DNA of 64,000 nucleotides from Myxococcales bacterium. Lineage in GTDB: Bacteria; Myxococcota_A; Polyangia; Haliangiales; Haliangiaceae. Made by a program: the position numbers and the translations under genes. Below the pieces are notes generated by a model. That model was not told the DNA's origin, made no database searches, and was given only the letters and a program-made list of their open reading frames with translations. Of this stretch, positions 53,455 to 62,559 are shown in pieces. The stretch covers positions 62,001-126,000 of the forward strand of contig JADJUF010000019.1 in the NCBI GenBank assembly GCA_016717005.1. The letters are read 5' to 3'. Position 1 is the first letter of the stretch; the number at the start of each line of letters is the position of its first letter.

Positions 53455-55278
53455 TCACCGCGCCGCGTCGGCGGCGGCGGCGCGGGCCTCGCGGCGCCAC
53501 GCCGCGATCAGCACCAGCCCGCACACGAACACCGACAGGTTGAACGCCAGGCGCGTGGTCACCGGCCAGATCGCGGCCGCGGCCGCGGCCAGCGCCAGCG
53601 GCGCGGCGGCGAGCAGGCGGCCGTAGGTCACCATCACCGCGGTCGCCATGATCAGATCGAGCGTCATCATCGTCGCCGCGGGCAGGCCGACGTGGAGCCC
53701 GAAAGTGCGGCTGGCGACCAGCGCGGCGATCACCGTGATGATCATGCGCCCGGCCGCGGCCGACACCGCGTTGCCGAAAATGCCGCGCCGCCCCAGCGCC
53801 GACGCGATCACGACGACGGCCAGCGCCACCGCGGCGTTGCGGCGGAGCGTCACGGGATCGGGCTGGTGCCCCAGGTCGGCGCCCGCCACCAGCGTCTGGA
53901 TGAACATGCCGACCATCAGGACGAGCAGGCTGACGTAGACGACCGTGCGCTCGCGCAGGCCGACCCGCTGATCGCGCGCGTGCACCGACGCGGCGGTCGC
54001 CGCCTGCTGCGCGCCCATCACCTCGCGCCGCCGCGCCAGCGCGGCCTGGCGAGCGCGGTCACCCGGCAGCTCGGTCGCCAGCGCCGTCGCCGCGGGGAGG
54101 TTGTCGCGCTCGAGCTCGAAGTCGAACAGCGCGGCGCGCAGCCGGCCCAGGCCGTGCTGGGCCGCGGGGTTGGTGGGCCACGTCGCCAGGGCCTCGTCGA
54201 GGCCGAACCGCGCCACGTCGGCCAGCCGGTAGATCTCGGCGACCGCGGGCGCCGAGGTCCCGTCGAGCCGCGCCAGGGTCGCGCCCAGCTCGTCGACGCG
54301 GTCGCACGCCGCGACCGCCAGCCGGCGCGAGGTCTGGTGGGTGAGGAAGCTGGTGAGCTCGGTGGCGAGCGCTGACGCCGACGGGTACCGATCGGCCGGC
54401 GCCCGCGCCATCGCGCGGTCGATGATCGTCGCCAGCTCCGCCGGCACCGCCGGCTCGACCACGGCGATCGGTCGCGGCGGTCCGGCGATGACCTGCTTCC
54501 AGACCGGATCGTCGGTGTGGGCCGAGTGGGCGCCGCTCTGGTCGTAGGGCGCGGTCATGGCCACGAGCTGGTACAGGAGCGCGCCCAGCGCGTAGATGTC
54601 GGCGCGTAGATCGACCCGATCGCCGCGGGCCTGCTCGGGCGGCATGTAGCAGGGCGTGCCCAGCACGCTGCCGAGCGAGGTCAGGCGCGGATCCGCCGGG
54701 GTCGCGCGCGGCGCCATCGGCGCCTCGGCCTGATCGAACGGGAGCGCCAGGCCCCAGTCGATCACGACGACCTCGCCGAACGCGCCGATGATCACGTTGG
54801 CCGGCTTGAGGTCGCGGTGGATGACCCGCTGGCTGTGGGCGTAGGCGACGGCGTCGGCGATCGCGACCACGGCCGGGATCAACGCCAGGCGTTCGTCGAG
54901 CGAGCCGCACGCCGCGATCGCCTTCGACAGCGGCTGGCCCTCGACCCACTTCATCGCGTACGACGGCACGCCGTCGGCGTCGAGGCCGAGGTCGTAGATC
55001 GGCACGATGCTGGGGTGGACCAGGCGGCTGGTCAGGCGGGCCTCGCGCAGGAACCGCACCGCCAGGCCGGGGTCGCGGTCGCGCAGCTGCTTGACCGCGA
55101 CCTGGCGATCGAGCACGACGTCGTGGGCGGCGCGGATGTTCGCGAGGCCGCCGCGGGCCAGCTCGGCCCCGAGCTGGTAGCGCTCGGCGAAGCACGGCGT
55201 CGGCAGCTCGACCACCGGCGCCGGCAGCTCGAGCGGACCGAGCGTCAGGGTCTCGTCAGGGTCGGAGTCCGTGGCCAC
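53455..55278 (-). CDS. Serine/threonine protein kinase with C-terminal multi-helix membrane domain
   Basis: 607 residues from a GTG start. The kinase (~33-290) has ARGGLANIRAAHD, VAVKQL, HRDLKPANVII and GTPCYMPPEQ. The DFG motif is DWG (VVIDWGLAL), a substitution found in some active bacterial kinases. The conserved Lys and both Asp are kept. A ~110-residue helical linker follows, then about six membrane helices (VVYVSLLVLMVGMFIQTLV, NAAVALAVVVIASALG, and later ones to IWPVTTRLAFNLSVFVCGLVLIAA). A polytopic sensor domain distinguishes it from the single-pass kinases elsewhere here. The sequence ends just 6 bp from the convergent lipoprotein gene. Confidence 0.9.
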   Translation of the reverse strand: MATDSDPDETLTLGPLELPAPVVELPTPCFAERYQLGAELARGGLANIRAAHDVVLDRQVAVKQLRDRDPGLAVRFLREARLTSRLVHPSIVPIYDLGLDADGVPSYAMKWVEGQPLSKAIAACGSLDERLALIPAVVAIADAVAYAHSQRVIHRDLKPANVIIGAFGEVVVIDWGLALPFDQAEAPMAPRATPADPRLTSLGSVLGTPCYMPPEQARGDRVDLRADIYALGALLYQLVAMTAPYDQSGAHSAHTDDPVWKQVIAGPPRPIAVVEPAVPAELATIIDRAMARAPADRYPSASALATELTSFLTHQTSRRLAVAACDRVDELGATLARLDGTSAPAVAEIYRLADVARFGLDEALATWPTNPAAQHGLGRLRAALFDFELERDNLPAATALATELPGDRARQAALARRREVMGAQQAATAASVHARDQRVGLRERTVVYVSLLVLMVGMFIQTLVAGADLGHQPDPVTLRRNAAVALAVVVIASALGRRGIFGNAVSAAAGRMIITVIAALVASRTFGLHVGLPAATMMTLDLIMATAVMVTYGRLLAAAPLALAAAAAAIWPVTTRLAFNLSVFVCGLVLIAAWRREARAAAADAAR

Positions 55279-55327
55279 GTCCCGCCATCATACCGCGGCG
55301 TCGTGCGGGGCGGCGCCGCGCTCGAGC

Positions 55328-55975
55328 TCACCCGCGCTCGAAGTGGACGACGTCGATCAGGACCGTCGCCGAGAACAGCAGCGCGCGCAGCCGGGGATCG
55401 GCGACGCCGCCGAACTCGACCCAGAAATTGTCGGCCTGGGTGAACATCTCCTTGGCCAGGCCGCTCCACTTCTTCTGGATCAGGCCGACCTCATGCTCCT
55501 GCCCCGGCAGCAGGATCTTGAACGTCCACGGCCGCCAGAACGGGCCGAACAGCGTGGCCAGCTCCTCACCGTTGGCGCCCTCGACCGTGTACTTGCGGCG
55601 GAACCAGGTCCAGCGCTTCTGCAGCGCGCCGAGCAGCTGGCCGTCGGGCGTCGAGACCTCGAGCCGGTGGAACATGAACCGGAACGGGCGTCGCAGGGCC
55701 AGAATCTGGCGACCGGCGGTGACGTCCTCGACGTGCGAGCGGAACGGCCGGAACGAGGTCAGGAACAGGCGCTTGAGCAAGCTGCCGAAGCCCCGGCCTT
55801 GCTCCTGCACGTTGAAGACCGGGCTGCCGGCCTCGTCGTACACCGCGTAGGTGTTGCGGGCGTCGAGCGAGGTCAGGATCTCGAGCCAGCGCTTGCGCTG
55901 GCGCACCGACAGCCGGTTCGAGCGCACGAATGGGGCGATCGCGGCGTCGGCCGCGGGAACCAAGGAGTTGTCCAC
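55328..55975 (-). CDS. Phospholipid scramblase-like (LURP/Tubby-fold) protein
   Basis: 215 residues from a GTG start. The scramblase-family plan is visible: YAVYDEAGSPVFNVQEQGRGFG, LTSFRPFRSHVED, ILALRRPFRFMFHRLEVSTPDG, GALQKRWTWFRRKYTVEG and VGLIQKKWSGLAKEMFTQADNFWVEF (the last strand of the family, 'I.KKWsG...E.FTDADNF.v.F'). A terminal hydrophobic stretch (LRALLFSATVLIDVV) matches the C-terminal helix. Eukaryotic members move phospholipids or act as transcription factors; the bacterial role is unknown. It sits between a kinase and a divergent GIDE-like gene. Confidence 0.85.
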   Translation of the reverse strand: MDNSLVPAADAAIAPFVRSNRLSVRQRKRWLEILTSLDARNTYAVYDEAGSPVFNVQEQGRGFGSLLKRLFLTSFRPFRSHVEDVTAGRQILALRRPFRFMFHRLEVSTPDGQLLGALQKRWTWFRRKYTVEGANGEELATLFGPFWRPWTFKILLPGQEHEVGLIQKKWSGLAKEMFTQADNFWVEFGGVADPRLRALLFSATVLIDVVHFERG

Positions 55976-56029
55976 GGCCGCACAGTACACGCGCGCCCCG
56001 GCGCGTGCGATGGTTCGACGGTGATCGCG

Positions 56030-56812
56030 ATGGAGCGGACCCACACCTGGCGCGACGATCAGGCGTGGATGCCGCGGTCGGTGCGCTGGGCCAGCCGTGG
56101 CGCGACCGCGGCGGTCTGGGGCGGCTCGGCCGCGCTCGTCGGCGCGTCGTTGATGGTGGCGCCGGCGCTGGTGCTGGTGTGGAAGGGCCTGGTCCTGGCG
56201 GGCGCGGGCGCGGCGGTCGCCGGCCGCCAGATCGGCCAGGCGATGTTCCAGCGCCAGCTCCGCAAGCTGGCCCGCGGCGACCTCAAGCTGGCCGAGGTCG
56301 ACGCGCAGACCGAGGGCGAGCTGGTGGTGGTGCGCGGGCGGGTCGAGGCGGCCGCGCCGCTGACCGGCCTCCTGGTCGACGCCCCGGGCGTCTACCGGCG
56401 CATGGTCTGGGAGCCGAAAGGCCGCTGGGTCAGCGAGGCCGCGGTCGACTTCGCGCTGGTCGACGAGCGCGGCGACCGCGTGCTGGTCCAGGCGGCGGGC
56501 GCGCGGTGGCTGGTGGCCCCGCGCGAGCCGTGGACGTATCCACAGGCGCGGTTCGATCGCGACGGCGCGTCGTCGCCGATCCGCCAGCTCGCGCGCGCGT
56601 CCGGGGCGCCGACGATCCCGGCCGCCGAGCGGGTGCTGCCGGTCGGCGCCGAGGTCCAGGTGGTCGGCTACAAGACCGCCAGCGCCGACGTCGGCGGCGC
56701 GGTGATCGACTACCGCCTGCCGCCCCAGCGCGCGACCCTGCGGTCCGGGCCCGAGCTGCCGGTGGTGATCACGTTGGTCGACGATCTCGAGCGGCGCGAC
56801 CGCGACGAGTGA
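56030..56812 (+). CDS. GIDE/MUL1-like (BAM-type) membrane protein, second copy
   Basis: 260 residues from ATG 56030 (GTG 56021 is an alternative). Two hydrophobic segments near the N-terminus (AAVWGGSAALVGASLMV; LVLVWKGLVLAGAGAAVAG) suggest a hairpin anchor. The soluble domain has GELVVVRGRVEAAAPLTGLLVDAPGVYRRMVWE, LPVGAEVQVVGY and a final VVITLVDD, matching the layout of the 6822-7463 protein and the GIDE family. There is no RING domain, so ubiquitin ligase activity is not implied. It is divergent from the scramblase-like gene across 54 bp. Confidence 0.62.
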   Translation: MERTHTWRDDQAWMPRSVRWASRGATAAVWGGSAALVGASLMVAPALVLVWKGLVLAGAGAAVAGRQIGQAMFQRQLRKLARGDLKLAEVDAQTEGELVVVRGRVEAAAPLTGLLVDAPGVYRRMVWEPKGRWVSEAAVDFALVDERGDRVLVQAAGARWLVAPREPWTYPQARFDRDGASSPIRQLARASGAPTIPAAERVLPVGAEVQVVGYKTASADVGGAVIDYRLPPQRATLRSGPELPVVITLVDDLERRDRDE

Positions 56813-56838
56813 ATCGATCGGCGTCGCCGCGCGGCTGA

Positions 56839-57489
56839 TCAGCTGCCGTCGGCCTCGAAGCCGGCGCGGGTGTGCGAGCCGTCGCAGTAGGGCTTGTTCT
56901 GCGAGTGGCCGCACCGGCACAGCCAGGTCTCGGTGACGCGGCCGCAGGTGCGGCCGGTGCCGGTGACCAGCTCGAGGTTGCCGGTGACCTGCAGCGGCCC
57001 GTTCTTGTGCGGCTGGATCTCGACGTCGCCGTCGCGGACCGCCAGCGCCGGCGCGTCGACGCTCGCGGGCTCGCCGGTGGCCTGGAAGCCGGCCGCGGTG
57101 TGGCTGCCGTCGCAGTACGGCTTGCGCTTGCTGGCGCCGCACCGGCACAGGGTCGCGCGCAGGCGCGGCGCCTCGTCGGCGATGCGCAGGTCGCCGTGGA
57201 ACGCCAGCGGCCCGTGCTCGCGGACGCGCACGAGGTTGACGATCGGCGGCCGCTCGTCGGGCTTGCCGTCCTTGCGCCGGTAGGTGATCGCGCCCGACGG
57301 GCAGCTCTGCGCCAGCGCGGCGAGCTCGTCGGCCGTGGCGCGCTCGGGGTGCAGCCAGGCGCCGGCCACGTTGGGCACGAACACGTCGGGCCGCCCCAGC
57401 ACGCACGCGCGCGAGTGGATGCACCGGCGCGCCTCGAAGGACAGCTCGACGTCGTCGCTCTCGACTCGCTCGATCTCGTCTTGGGCCAT
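56839..57489 (-). CDS. Double CDGSH iron-sulfur protein with N-terminal ferredoxin-like domain
   Basis: 216 residues. The N-terminal ~75 residues contain RRCIHSRACVLG and AALAQSCPSGAITYRR, the spaced Cys of a divergent single-cluster ferredoxin (Fer4_19-type). Two CDGSH motifs follow: LCRCGASKRKPYCDGSHTAAGF and LCRCGHSQNKPYCDGSHTRAGF, each with the 3-Cys 1-His ligand set for a redox-active 2Fe-2S cluster. Between them lies KNGPLQVTGNLELV. The eukaryotic mitoNEET group uses the same fold. A cytosolic redox or cluster-transfer role is likely. Ends 26 bp after the GIDE-like gene's end, convergent. Confidence 0.92.
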   Translation of the reverse strand: MAQDEIERVESDDVELSFEARRCIHSRACVLGRPDVFVPNVAGAWLHPERATADELAALAQSCPSGAITYRRKDGKPDERPPIVNLVRVREHGPLAFHGDLRIADEAPRLRATLCRCGASKRKPYCDGSHTAAGFQATGEPASVDAPALAVRDGDVEIQPHKNGPLQVTGNLELVTGTGRTCGRVTETWLCRCGHSQNKPYCDGSHTRAGFEADGS

Positions 57490-57541
57490 GGCGCGAGGGT
57501 CGCCAATCCCGCGCGTCGGCGCAACTCGTCGCGGGCGTCGC

Positions 57542-59041
57542 TCAGCCGGCGACGCGCTCGGCGCAGCGGGCCGCGAGCGCCATGATCGCGATCTGCGGGT
57601 TCACGCCCAGGTTGGTCGGGAACACGCTCGAGTCGGCGACGTAGAGCCCGGCGGTGGTGTGGTGGCGGAAGTCGGGGCGCACCACGCTGGTCGCGGCGAC
57701 GCTGCCCATCCGCGCGGTCCCGAACAGGTGGGTCATCGACATCGTGTAGGCGCTCGGCGCGAGCGGGCCCTCGGCCTCGAGCCGCGCCAGCGCCGCCCGA
57801 TCGCGGACGACCTCGTCGAAGCCGGCCACGCCCGGGTAGACCTCGACCGCGCCGGCGGCCAGGAACTGCTCGCCCAGCACGCGCACCGCGCGCCGGGTCC
57901 GGCGGACGTCGTCGTCGGTCAGCGCGTAGGTGACCAGCGGGCGGCGGCGCCCGGGTCGGACCCGACCGCGGCCGCTGGCGCGCACCGCCGCGCCCCAGAC
58001 CGCGTAGCGATCGAGCTCGGCCAGGCGCCGCGCGAGCTCGGCGCCGACGCCGGGCAGGCGCCCGGCCAGGAGCCCGAGGTCGAAGCCCAGCGCCTCGAGC
58101 TTGAGGCCAAGGCCGCGGTAGCCGGTGACCTCGTGGCCCTGGGTCGCGCCCTCCCACGCGCGCACCGGCTGCTCGAAGCGCGCGGTCACCGACACGCCCG
58201 GGTGCGCGGTGAGCCCGTCGCCGACCGGGCCGTGGGTGAGCCCGCTCGCGCGCAGCAGGCACGGCGTCTGGATCGCGCTCGCGGCCAGCACGACCGCGTG
58301 GCGGGCGCGCACGACCAGCGGCGCGCCGCAGGCGGTGACGCCGCGGATCGCGACCGCGCGGCCGCGGTGGCGCTCGATCCGCTCGACCCGGCAGCCGGCG
58401 AAGATCCGCGCGCCGGCGGCGACGGCGTCGGGCAGGAGCGTGCGATCCATCGACAGCTTGGCGCCGTGCGGGCAGCCCTGCAGGCAGCGCCCGGCCCCGA
58501 CGCAGGCGTGGGTGTTGCGGCGGATCGGGCGGTGGGCGACGCCGGTCGCGTCGGCGCCGCGCGCGAGCAAGAGGTTCTTGGCGCCGGCGATCGCGGCGTC
58601 GGTGGGTCGCACGTGCAGGCGGGCCTCGAGCCGGGCCTCGTGGGCGGCGATGACCTCGGGCGGCAGCGCGTCGGCGAGCCCGGGATCGGCGGCGGCCCAG
58701 GCCGTCAGGATCTCGGGCGGCAGCCGCCAGCAGATCGCGCCGTTGATCACCGAGGTGCCGCCGACCGCGCAGCCCTGCAGGTACGGCATGGTCGCGCGGC
58801 CGAACGCCAGGGACGTGCCCATGTCGCGGTACAGGGCCGCCATCGCCCGCACCGCGCTGGCCTCGACCTGCGCCGGCGCGGTGTGGTGGCCCTCCTCGAC
58901 GATGATCACCCGCACGCCGCGCGCGGTCAGCTCGGCGGCGACCGTGGCGCCGGCCGGGCCCGAGCCCACGATCACCACGTCGGCCTCGGCCTCGAGCCGC
59001 CGCTGCACCGTCCGGCCGTCGACGGCGACGAGCGCGGTCAC
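57542..59041 (-). CDS. GMC-family oxidoreductase
   Basis: 499 residues from a GTG overlapping the previous stop (GTGA). The N-terminal Rossmann motif VVIVGSGPAGATVAAEL binds FAD. CAVGGTSVINGAICWR is the GMC signature (GG.S.iN). ACVGAGRCLQGCPHGAKL contains several Cys, as in the group that pairs with a gluconate-dehydrogenase subunit 3. The C-terminal GTARMG and LYVADSSVFPTNLGVNPQIAIMALA segments complete the GMC fold, with the active-site His of HLFGTARM. It oxidises an alcohol or sterol-type substrate, passing electrons on to its partner. The substrate is unknown. Confidence 0.92.
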   Translation of the reverse strand: MTALVAVDGRTVQRRLEAEADVVIVGSGPAGATVAAELTARGVRVIIVEEGHHTAPAQVEASAVRAMAALYRDMGTSLAFGRATMPYLQGCAVGGTSVINGAICWRLPPEILTAWAAADPGLADALPPEVIAAHEARLEARLHVRPTDAAIAGAKNLLLARGADATGVAHRPIRRNTHACVGAGRCLQGCPHGAKLSMDRTLLPDAVAAGARIFAGCRVERIERHRGRAVAIRGVTACGAPLVVRARHAVVLAASAIQTPCLLRASGLTHGPVGDGLTAHPGVSVTARFEQPVRAWEGATQGHEVTGYRGLGLKLEALGFDLGLLAGRLPGVGAELARRLAELDRYAVWGAAVRASGRGRVRPGRRRPLVTYALTDDDVRRTRRAVRVLGEQFLAAGAVEVYPGVAGFDEVVRDRAALARLEAEGPLAPSAYTMSMTHLFGTARMGSVAATSVVRPDFRHHTTAGLYVADSSVFPTNLGVNPQIAIMALAARCAERVAG

Positions 59042-59985
59042 GGCGCGCCGCCCGGCGCGAACCGCGCCCGCACGGCCGGATCGTCGAAGTACGCCAGGCA
59101 CGCCAGGGTCTTCATCGTCGTCACCGCCTGGCGCACGAAGTAGCGGCCGTCGCGCGCGACCGCGGCGACGAACCGGGCCTGCTCGTCGGGGCTCAGCTTG
59201 AAGAACGGCCTGCGGTAGCCGGCGATGACCGGCAGGAACACCAGCGTGTGCAGCATCGGCCGCAGCCCGGCGCGCACCATCGGCGCGGCCGCGCCGTCGA
59301 ACGCGCGCCAGAACGTCGCGCGATCGATCGCGGCGAACGCCGGCAGGCCGTCGCCGCCGCCGGTGGCGACGATCGCCGCGAACAGCTGCTCGGCCCACGC
59401 GCGCTCGGTCGCGGTCAGGATCAGCGGGCTGGCCGCGGGGCGCTCGTACGGCACCTCGGTGATGCGGTGGTCGCGCTCGAGCGTGAAGTAGCTGGGGAAC
59501 TCGACGCAGCGGCCGGCGACGACCAGGTAGCTGACGCCGATCAGCTCATCGGCCGAGCCCGGCGTCAGCGCCACCAGCGGATCCTTGATCGCGCGCATGG
59601 TCAGGTCCGGCACGCGGCCGCGGCCGTAGTCGATGATCAGGCCGCGATCGAACCCGGGCGGCGTCGGCACCCCCGCGGTCGGGATGACCTCGTAGTGCCA
59701 CTCGGTGACCGGGCGGCCGCGGCGGGTGCGCGGGCGGCTGGGCGCGTCGACGCCGTCCTGCTCGAGCCGCACGTTCCAGCCCAGCAGGCGCCCGGTGCCG
59801 GGCTCGCGCCAGAACGTCTTCTGGAACGTCTTCCAGCTCAGGCGCTCGAGCAGGCGCGGCAACGCCAGGCTGGTGCCGCGGTAGGCCCAGCCGGCCAGCT
59901 CGTCGGGATCGACCGGGTGGCCGCGCACGATCTGCTCGCGCAGCTCGCGGGGCGTGGCGGTGCGCAGCGCGCGCGCGGTGGGCAT
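59038..59985 (-). CDS. Gluconate-2-dehydrogenase subunit-3-like partner of the GMC enzyme
   Basis: 315 residues. The C-terminal half (~190-315: LILTATERAWAEQLFAAIVATGG, FDGAAAPMVRAGLRPMLHTLVF, FFKLSPDEQARFVAAVARDG and ACLAYFDDPAVRARF) fits the small subunit of GMC-type gluconate dehydrogenases (subunit 3). The N-terminal half, with FQKTFWREPGTGRLLGWNVRLEQDG, EWHYEVIPTAGVPTPPGFDRGLIIDYG and LIGVSYLVVAGRC, belongs to another domain I do not recognise. It may be a lipocalin- or hydrolase-like domain. No signal peptide is seen, unlike classic subunit 3. GTGA coupling with the GMC gene supports complex formation. Confidence 0.72.
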   Translation of the reverse strand: MPTARALRTATPRELREQIVRGHPVDPDELAGWAYRGTSLALPRLLERLSWKTFQKTFWREPGTGRLLGWNVRLEQDGVDAPSRPRTRRGRPVTEWHYEVIPTAGVPTPPGFDRGLIIDYGRGRVPDLTMRAIKDPLVALTPGSADELIGVSYLVVAGRCVEFPSYFTLERDHRITEVPYERPAASPLILTATERAWAEQLFAAIVATGGGDGLPAFAAIDRATFWRAFDGAAAPMVRAGLRPMLHTLVFLPVIAGYRRPFFKLSPDEQARFVAAVARDGRYFVRQAVTTMKTLACLAYFDDPAVRARFAPGGAP

Positions 59986-59990
59986 GGTGG

Positions 59991-60026
59991 CAGCGTACCG
60001 CGGGCGCGGTCAGCTCGGCGCGGGCG
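59991..60026. repeat. 36-bp direct repeat, left copy, flanking the glycosidase gene
   Basis: This 36-bp segment recurs at 61356-61391 with one mismatch, 1365 bp away. The right copy spans the stop codon of the PhaC-like gene. The pair brackets the glycosidase gene, as if that gene had been inserted, or the repeat duplicated around it. The remainder of the gap to 60242 holds short GCGGGCGACGCCACGACC and GGGCCGCCTAC duplications. Confidence 0.85.
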
Positions 60027-60242
60027 TGGCCGCCAGCCCGGGGCGATGGCGACGGCGTGGCGCACCCCGAGCGCTCGCCCCCGGCGAGGACCGGCGAGCT
60101 CGGCTGCGAGCGCCCGGTCGCGGCGCGCGACGTCACGGTCGGGGCCGACCCAGCGCGTGCCCGCGCGGGCGACGCCACGACCTGCACGCGGCCGCGGGCG
60201 ACGCCACGACCGGCACGCGGCCGCGGGCCGCCTACGGGCCGC

Positions 60243-61232
60243 CTACGGGCCGGCGATGACCGCGGCGTACGCGTGGTACGCCGCGCGCGGCACGCCGCGA
60301 TCCGGCGCGCCGTCGGGACCGACGATCCCGAAGTCGACGCCGTGCGAGTCGTACCAGAAGGTCTTGGCCCACCACGGCCGGGTCGCCATCGCGTCCATCA
60401 CGCCGGTCAAGAGCGTCGCCTGCTCGGCCTCGGTCACGTCGGTGCGGCTCCAGCCGATCTCGGTGATCCACAGCGGCTTGTGGCCGTGGCCGCGGGCGAT
60501 CAGGAACTCGTGCAAGGCCTCGATCTCGGCGGCGCGGCCGGCGACCGTGTCGCCGCCGTCGTACTGGTGGTGGGTGATCACGTCGAGCTGGCCGCCGGCC
60601 GCGTCGAGGATCGGCCCGAGCCACGCGGTCCGCTCGTCGCCCGCGCTCGACAGGTCGGGCCCGCACGTCACCATCTCCGGCGCCTCCAGGTGGATCGTGA
60701 ACAACCCCGGGACCAGGATCTCGGACAGGTACTGGGTCCTGGTGCCGTTCCAGAACTGGCGCAGGTTGGGCTCGTTCCACACGCCGAGGCACGCGACGCG
60801 GCCGCGGTAGCGCCGGACGACCTCCCGCACGAACGCCACGTAGTCCGCCGGATCGCGCGGCGGCGCGGCGCGATCGGTCACGCCCGAGGCCCAGGCCGGC
60901 GTGTACGCGATCGACGCCATGAGCGCCAGGCCCAGGCGATCTGCGTCGGCGACCACGCGGTCGACGTCGGTCCAGTCGTACTGGCCGCGCTGGGCCTCGA
61001 TCACGTCCCAGTCGACGTCGACGCGGTGCCAGCGGATGCCGATGGCGGCGAAGCGGTCGAACAGATCGTCGCCGGCCAGGTGGCTGTCGAGCCCGTACGG
61101 CGACGGATCGAGCGCGAGCACCCGCGGCGGGTTGACGCCGGCGTCGATCGTCGGCGGCGCGGCGTCGGGCGCGCCCGGGTCGGCGCCACCACACGCCGCC
61201 AGCCCCAGCAAGATCGTGAGCGCAGGTCGCAC
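60243..61232 (-). CDS. Clan-A glycoside hydrolase lipoprotein (GH39/GH5-like)
   Basis: 329 residues from a GTG start, with a lipoprotein signal ending LGLAAC (Cys at residue 13) and an Asp/Pro-rich linker. The TIM-barrel residues of clan GH-A are present: acid/base Glu in CLGVWNEPNL (~residue 160) and nucleophile Glu in KPLWITEIGWS (~residue 255). DVITHHQYDG and a final WYDSHGVDFGIVG loop are also present. The closest layouts are GH39 and related xylosidases or GH5-like beta-glycanases; the substrate is undetermined. It should be surface-anchored and degrade polysaccharides. A pair of direct repeats flanks it. Confidence 0.82.
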   Translation of the reverse strand: MRPALTILLGLAACGGADPGAPDAAPPTIDAGVNPPRVLALDPSPYGLDSHLAGDDLFDRFAAIGIRWHRVDVDWDVIEAQRGQYDWTDVDRVVADADRLGLALMASIAYTPAWASGVTDRAAPPRDPADYVAFVREVVRRYRGRVACLGVWNEPNLRQFWNGTRTQYLSEILVPGLFTIHLEAPEMVTCGPDLSSAGDERTAWLGPILDAAGGQLDVITHHQYDGGDTVAGRAAEIEALHEFLIARGHGHKPLWITEIGWSRTDVTEAEQATLLTGVMDAMATRPWWAKTFWYDSHGVDFGIVGPDGAPDRGVPRAAYHAYAAVIAGP

Positions 61233-61341
61233 CGCGTGACGATACACGCGCCGGGCGGCGCGGAGATCACGGGATCGGGAGGCGCGAGGCGGAGGCGGGA
61301 GGCGGGAGGCGCCGAGGCGCCGAGGCGACGGGGCGCCATCG

Positions 61342-61367
61342 CGCGGGACCTTGAACAGCGTCCCGCG
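61342..61367 (-). terminator. Hairpin downstream of the PhaC-like gene
   Basis: CGCGGGAC (61342-61349) and GTCCCGCG (61360-61367) form a perfect 8-bp stem with a 10-base loop, beginning 7 bp past the stop codon of the leftward gene at 61375. No U-tract follows, so it may be a terminator only in part, or merely a stable 3' hairpin. Confidence 0.5.
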
Positions 61368-61391
61368 GGCGCGGTCAGCTCGGCGCGGGCG
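61356..61391. repeat. 36-bp direct repeat, right copy
   Basis: The partner of 59991-60026. This copy lies within and beyond the last codons of the PhaC-like gene and includes its stop, so it is probably the source of the left copy. Confidence 0.85.
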
Positions 61392-62555
61392 CGTCGGCAT
61401 CGGGGCCGTCGGCGTCGTCGGCCGCCGCGTCGTCGTCGGCGCCGGCATCGTCGGCATCACCGTGACCGTCGGCGGCGTCGCCGTCGTCGGCGTCGTCGCC
61501 CAGGCCGCGGGCGGCGTCGGTGTCGCGCACGGCCCACCAGCGGCTGAGCTGGGGCCACAGGCCGGCGGCGGCCTTCTTCGACACCACCGCGCCGACGTGG
61601 CCGCCGCGCAGGTGGAGCTGGGCCTGGTCGGGCGAGCTCACGTGCGCGAGCAGCGCGGTGGCGGCGGCGGTCGGGACGATGTGGTCGTGCTCGAACGTGA
61701 CCGCGAGCACCGGGCAGTCGATCGCGTCGAGCCGGGCCGGCTTGCCGCCGAGCCGCATCGTGCCGGCGACCAGCGCGTTGTCGCGGTAGAGGTCGCCGAT
61801 GTAGCGGCGGTAGCACGCGCCCGGGAACGACACGTTGTCGTTGCCCCAGCGCTCGGTGGCCATGAACCCGTCGAGGAACTCGTCGTCCCACGCGCGATCG
61901 AGCAGGCCGACCAGCTTGGCCAGGTTGGCGGTGGGCTTGAGCAGCTGGAACGACGCCTGCATCAGCGGCCACGGCACGTTGCCGAAGCCGTCGACCAGCG
62001 CGTCGACGTCGAAGCCGGGGCTGCGGGTCCACGTGGCCAGCAGGCCGCCGTGGGCGAAGTCGATCGGCGCCGCCAGCGCCACCAGCGACGCGACCCGCGC
62101 GGGCTCGGCGGCGGTGTAGATCGTCGCCAGCGTGCCGCCCAGGCAGTAGCCGAGCACGTGGCACACGCCGTCGGGGGAGTAGGCGGCGGTCTTGCGGACC
62201 GCGCGCCCGAGGTAGCGGTGGCACACGTCGTCGAACGTGACGAAGCGGTCCTCGGCCGTCGGCGTGCCCCAGTCGATGATGAAGACGTCGTGGCCAGCCG
62301 CGACCAGGTACTCGACGAAGCTGCGCCCGGGCGCGAGGTCGAGCACGTAGTAGCGGTTGATCAGCGACGGCACCAGCAGGATCGGCGTGCGCCAGCGCTC
62401 GGCCGGCGGGCGGGTCGCGCGGTAGCGCAGGAGCCGCCACTTGTTCTCGCGCCAGACCTCGTCGCACGGCGTCAGCCCGACCGCGGGCGGACCGCGCCGG
62501 GCCCGCGCGGCCAGGGCCAGCAGGCTCGACAGGATCCCGGGCGGGCGGTGCGTGG

Positions 62556-62559
<4 letters not shown>
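61375..62559 (-). CDS. PhaC-like alpha/beta hydrolase (poly(3-hydroxyalkanoate) synthase family)
   Basis: 394 residues. The core (residues ~10-350) has PhaC features: VPSLINRYYVLDLAPGRSFVEYL, VFIIDWG, the lipase-like box LGYCLGGTLA with the catalytic Cys, the Asp in TFEHDHIVP, and the His in LRGGHVGAVVS. This is the length of PhaC of the PhaCE type, although no PhaE gene is nearby. The C-terminal ~45 residues are an unusual, almost pure Asp/Ala tail. It may polymerise hydroxyacyl-CoA or act as a related thioester hydrolase. It overlaps the acyl-CoA synthetase gene (ATGA), which could supply its substrate. Confidence 0.82.
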
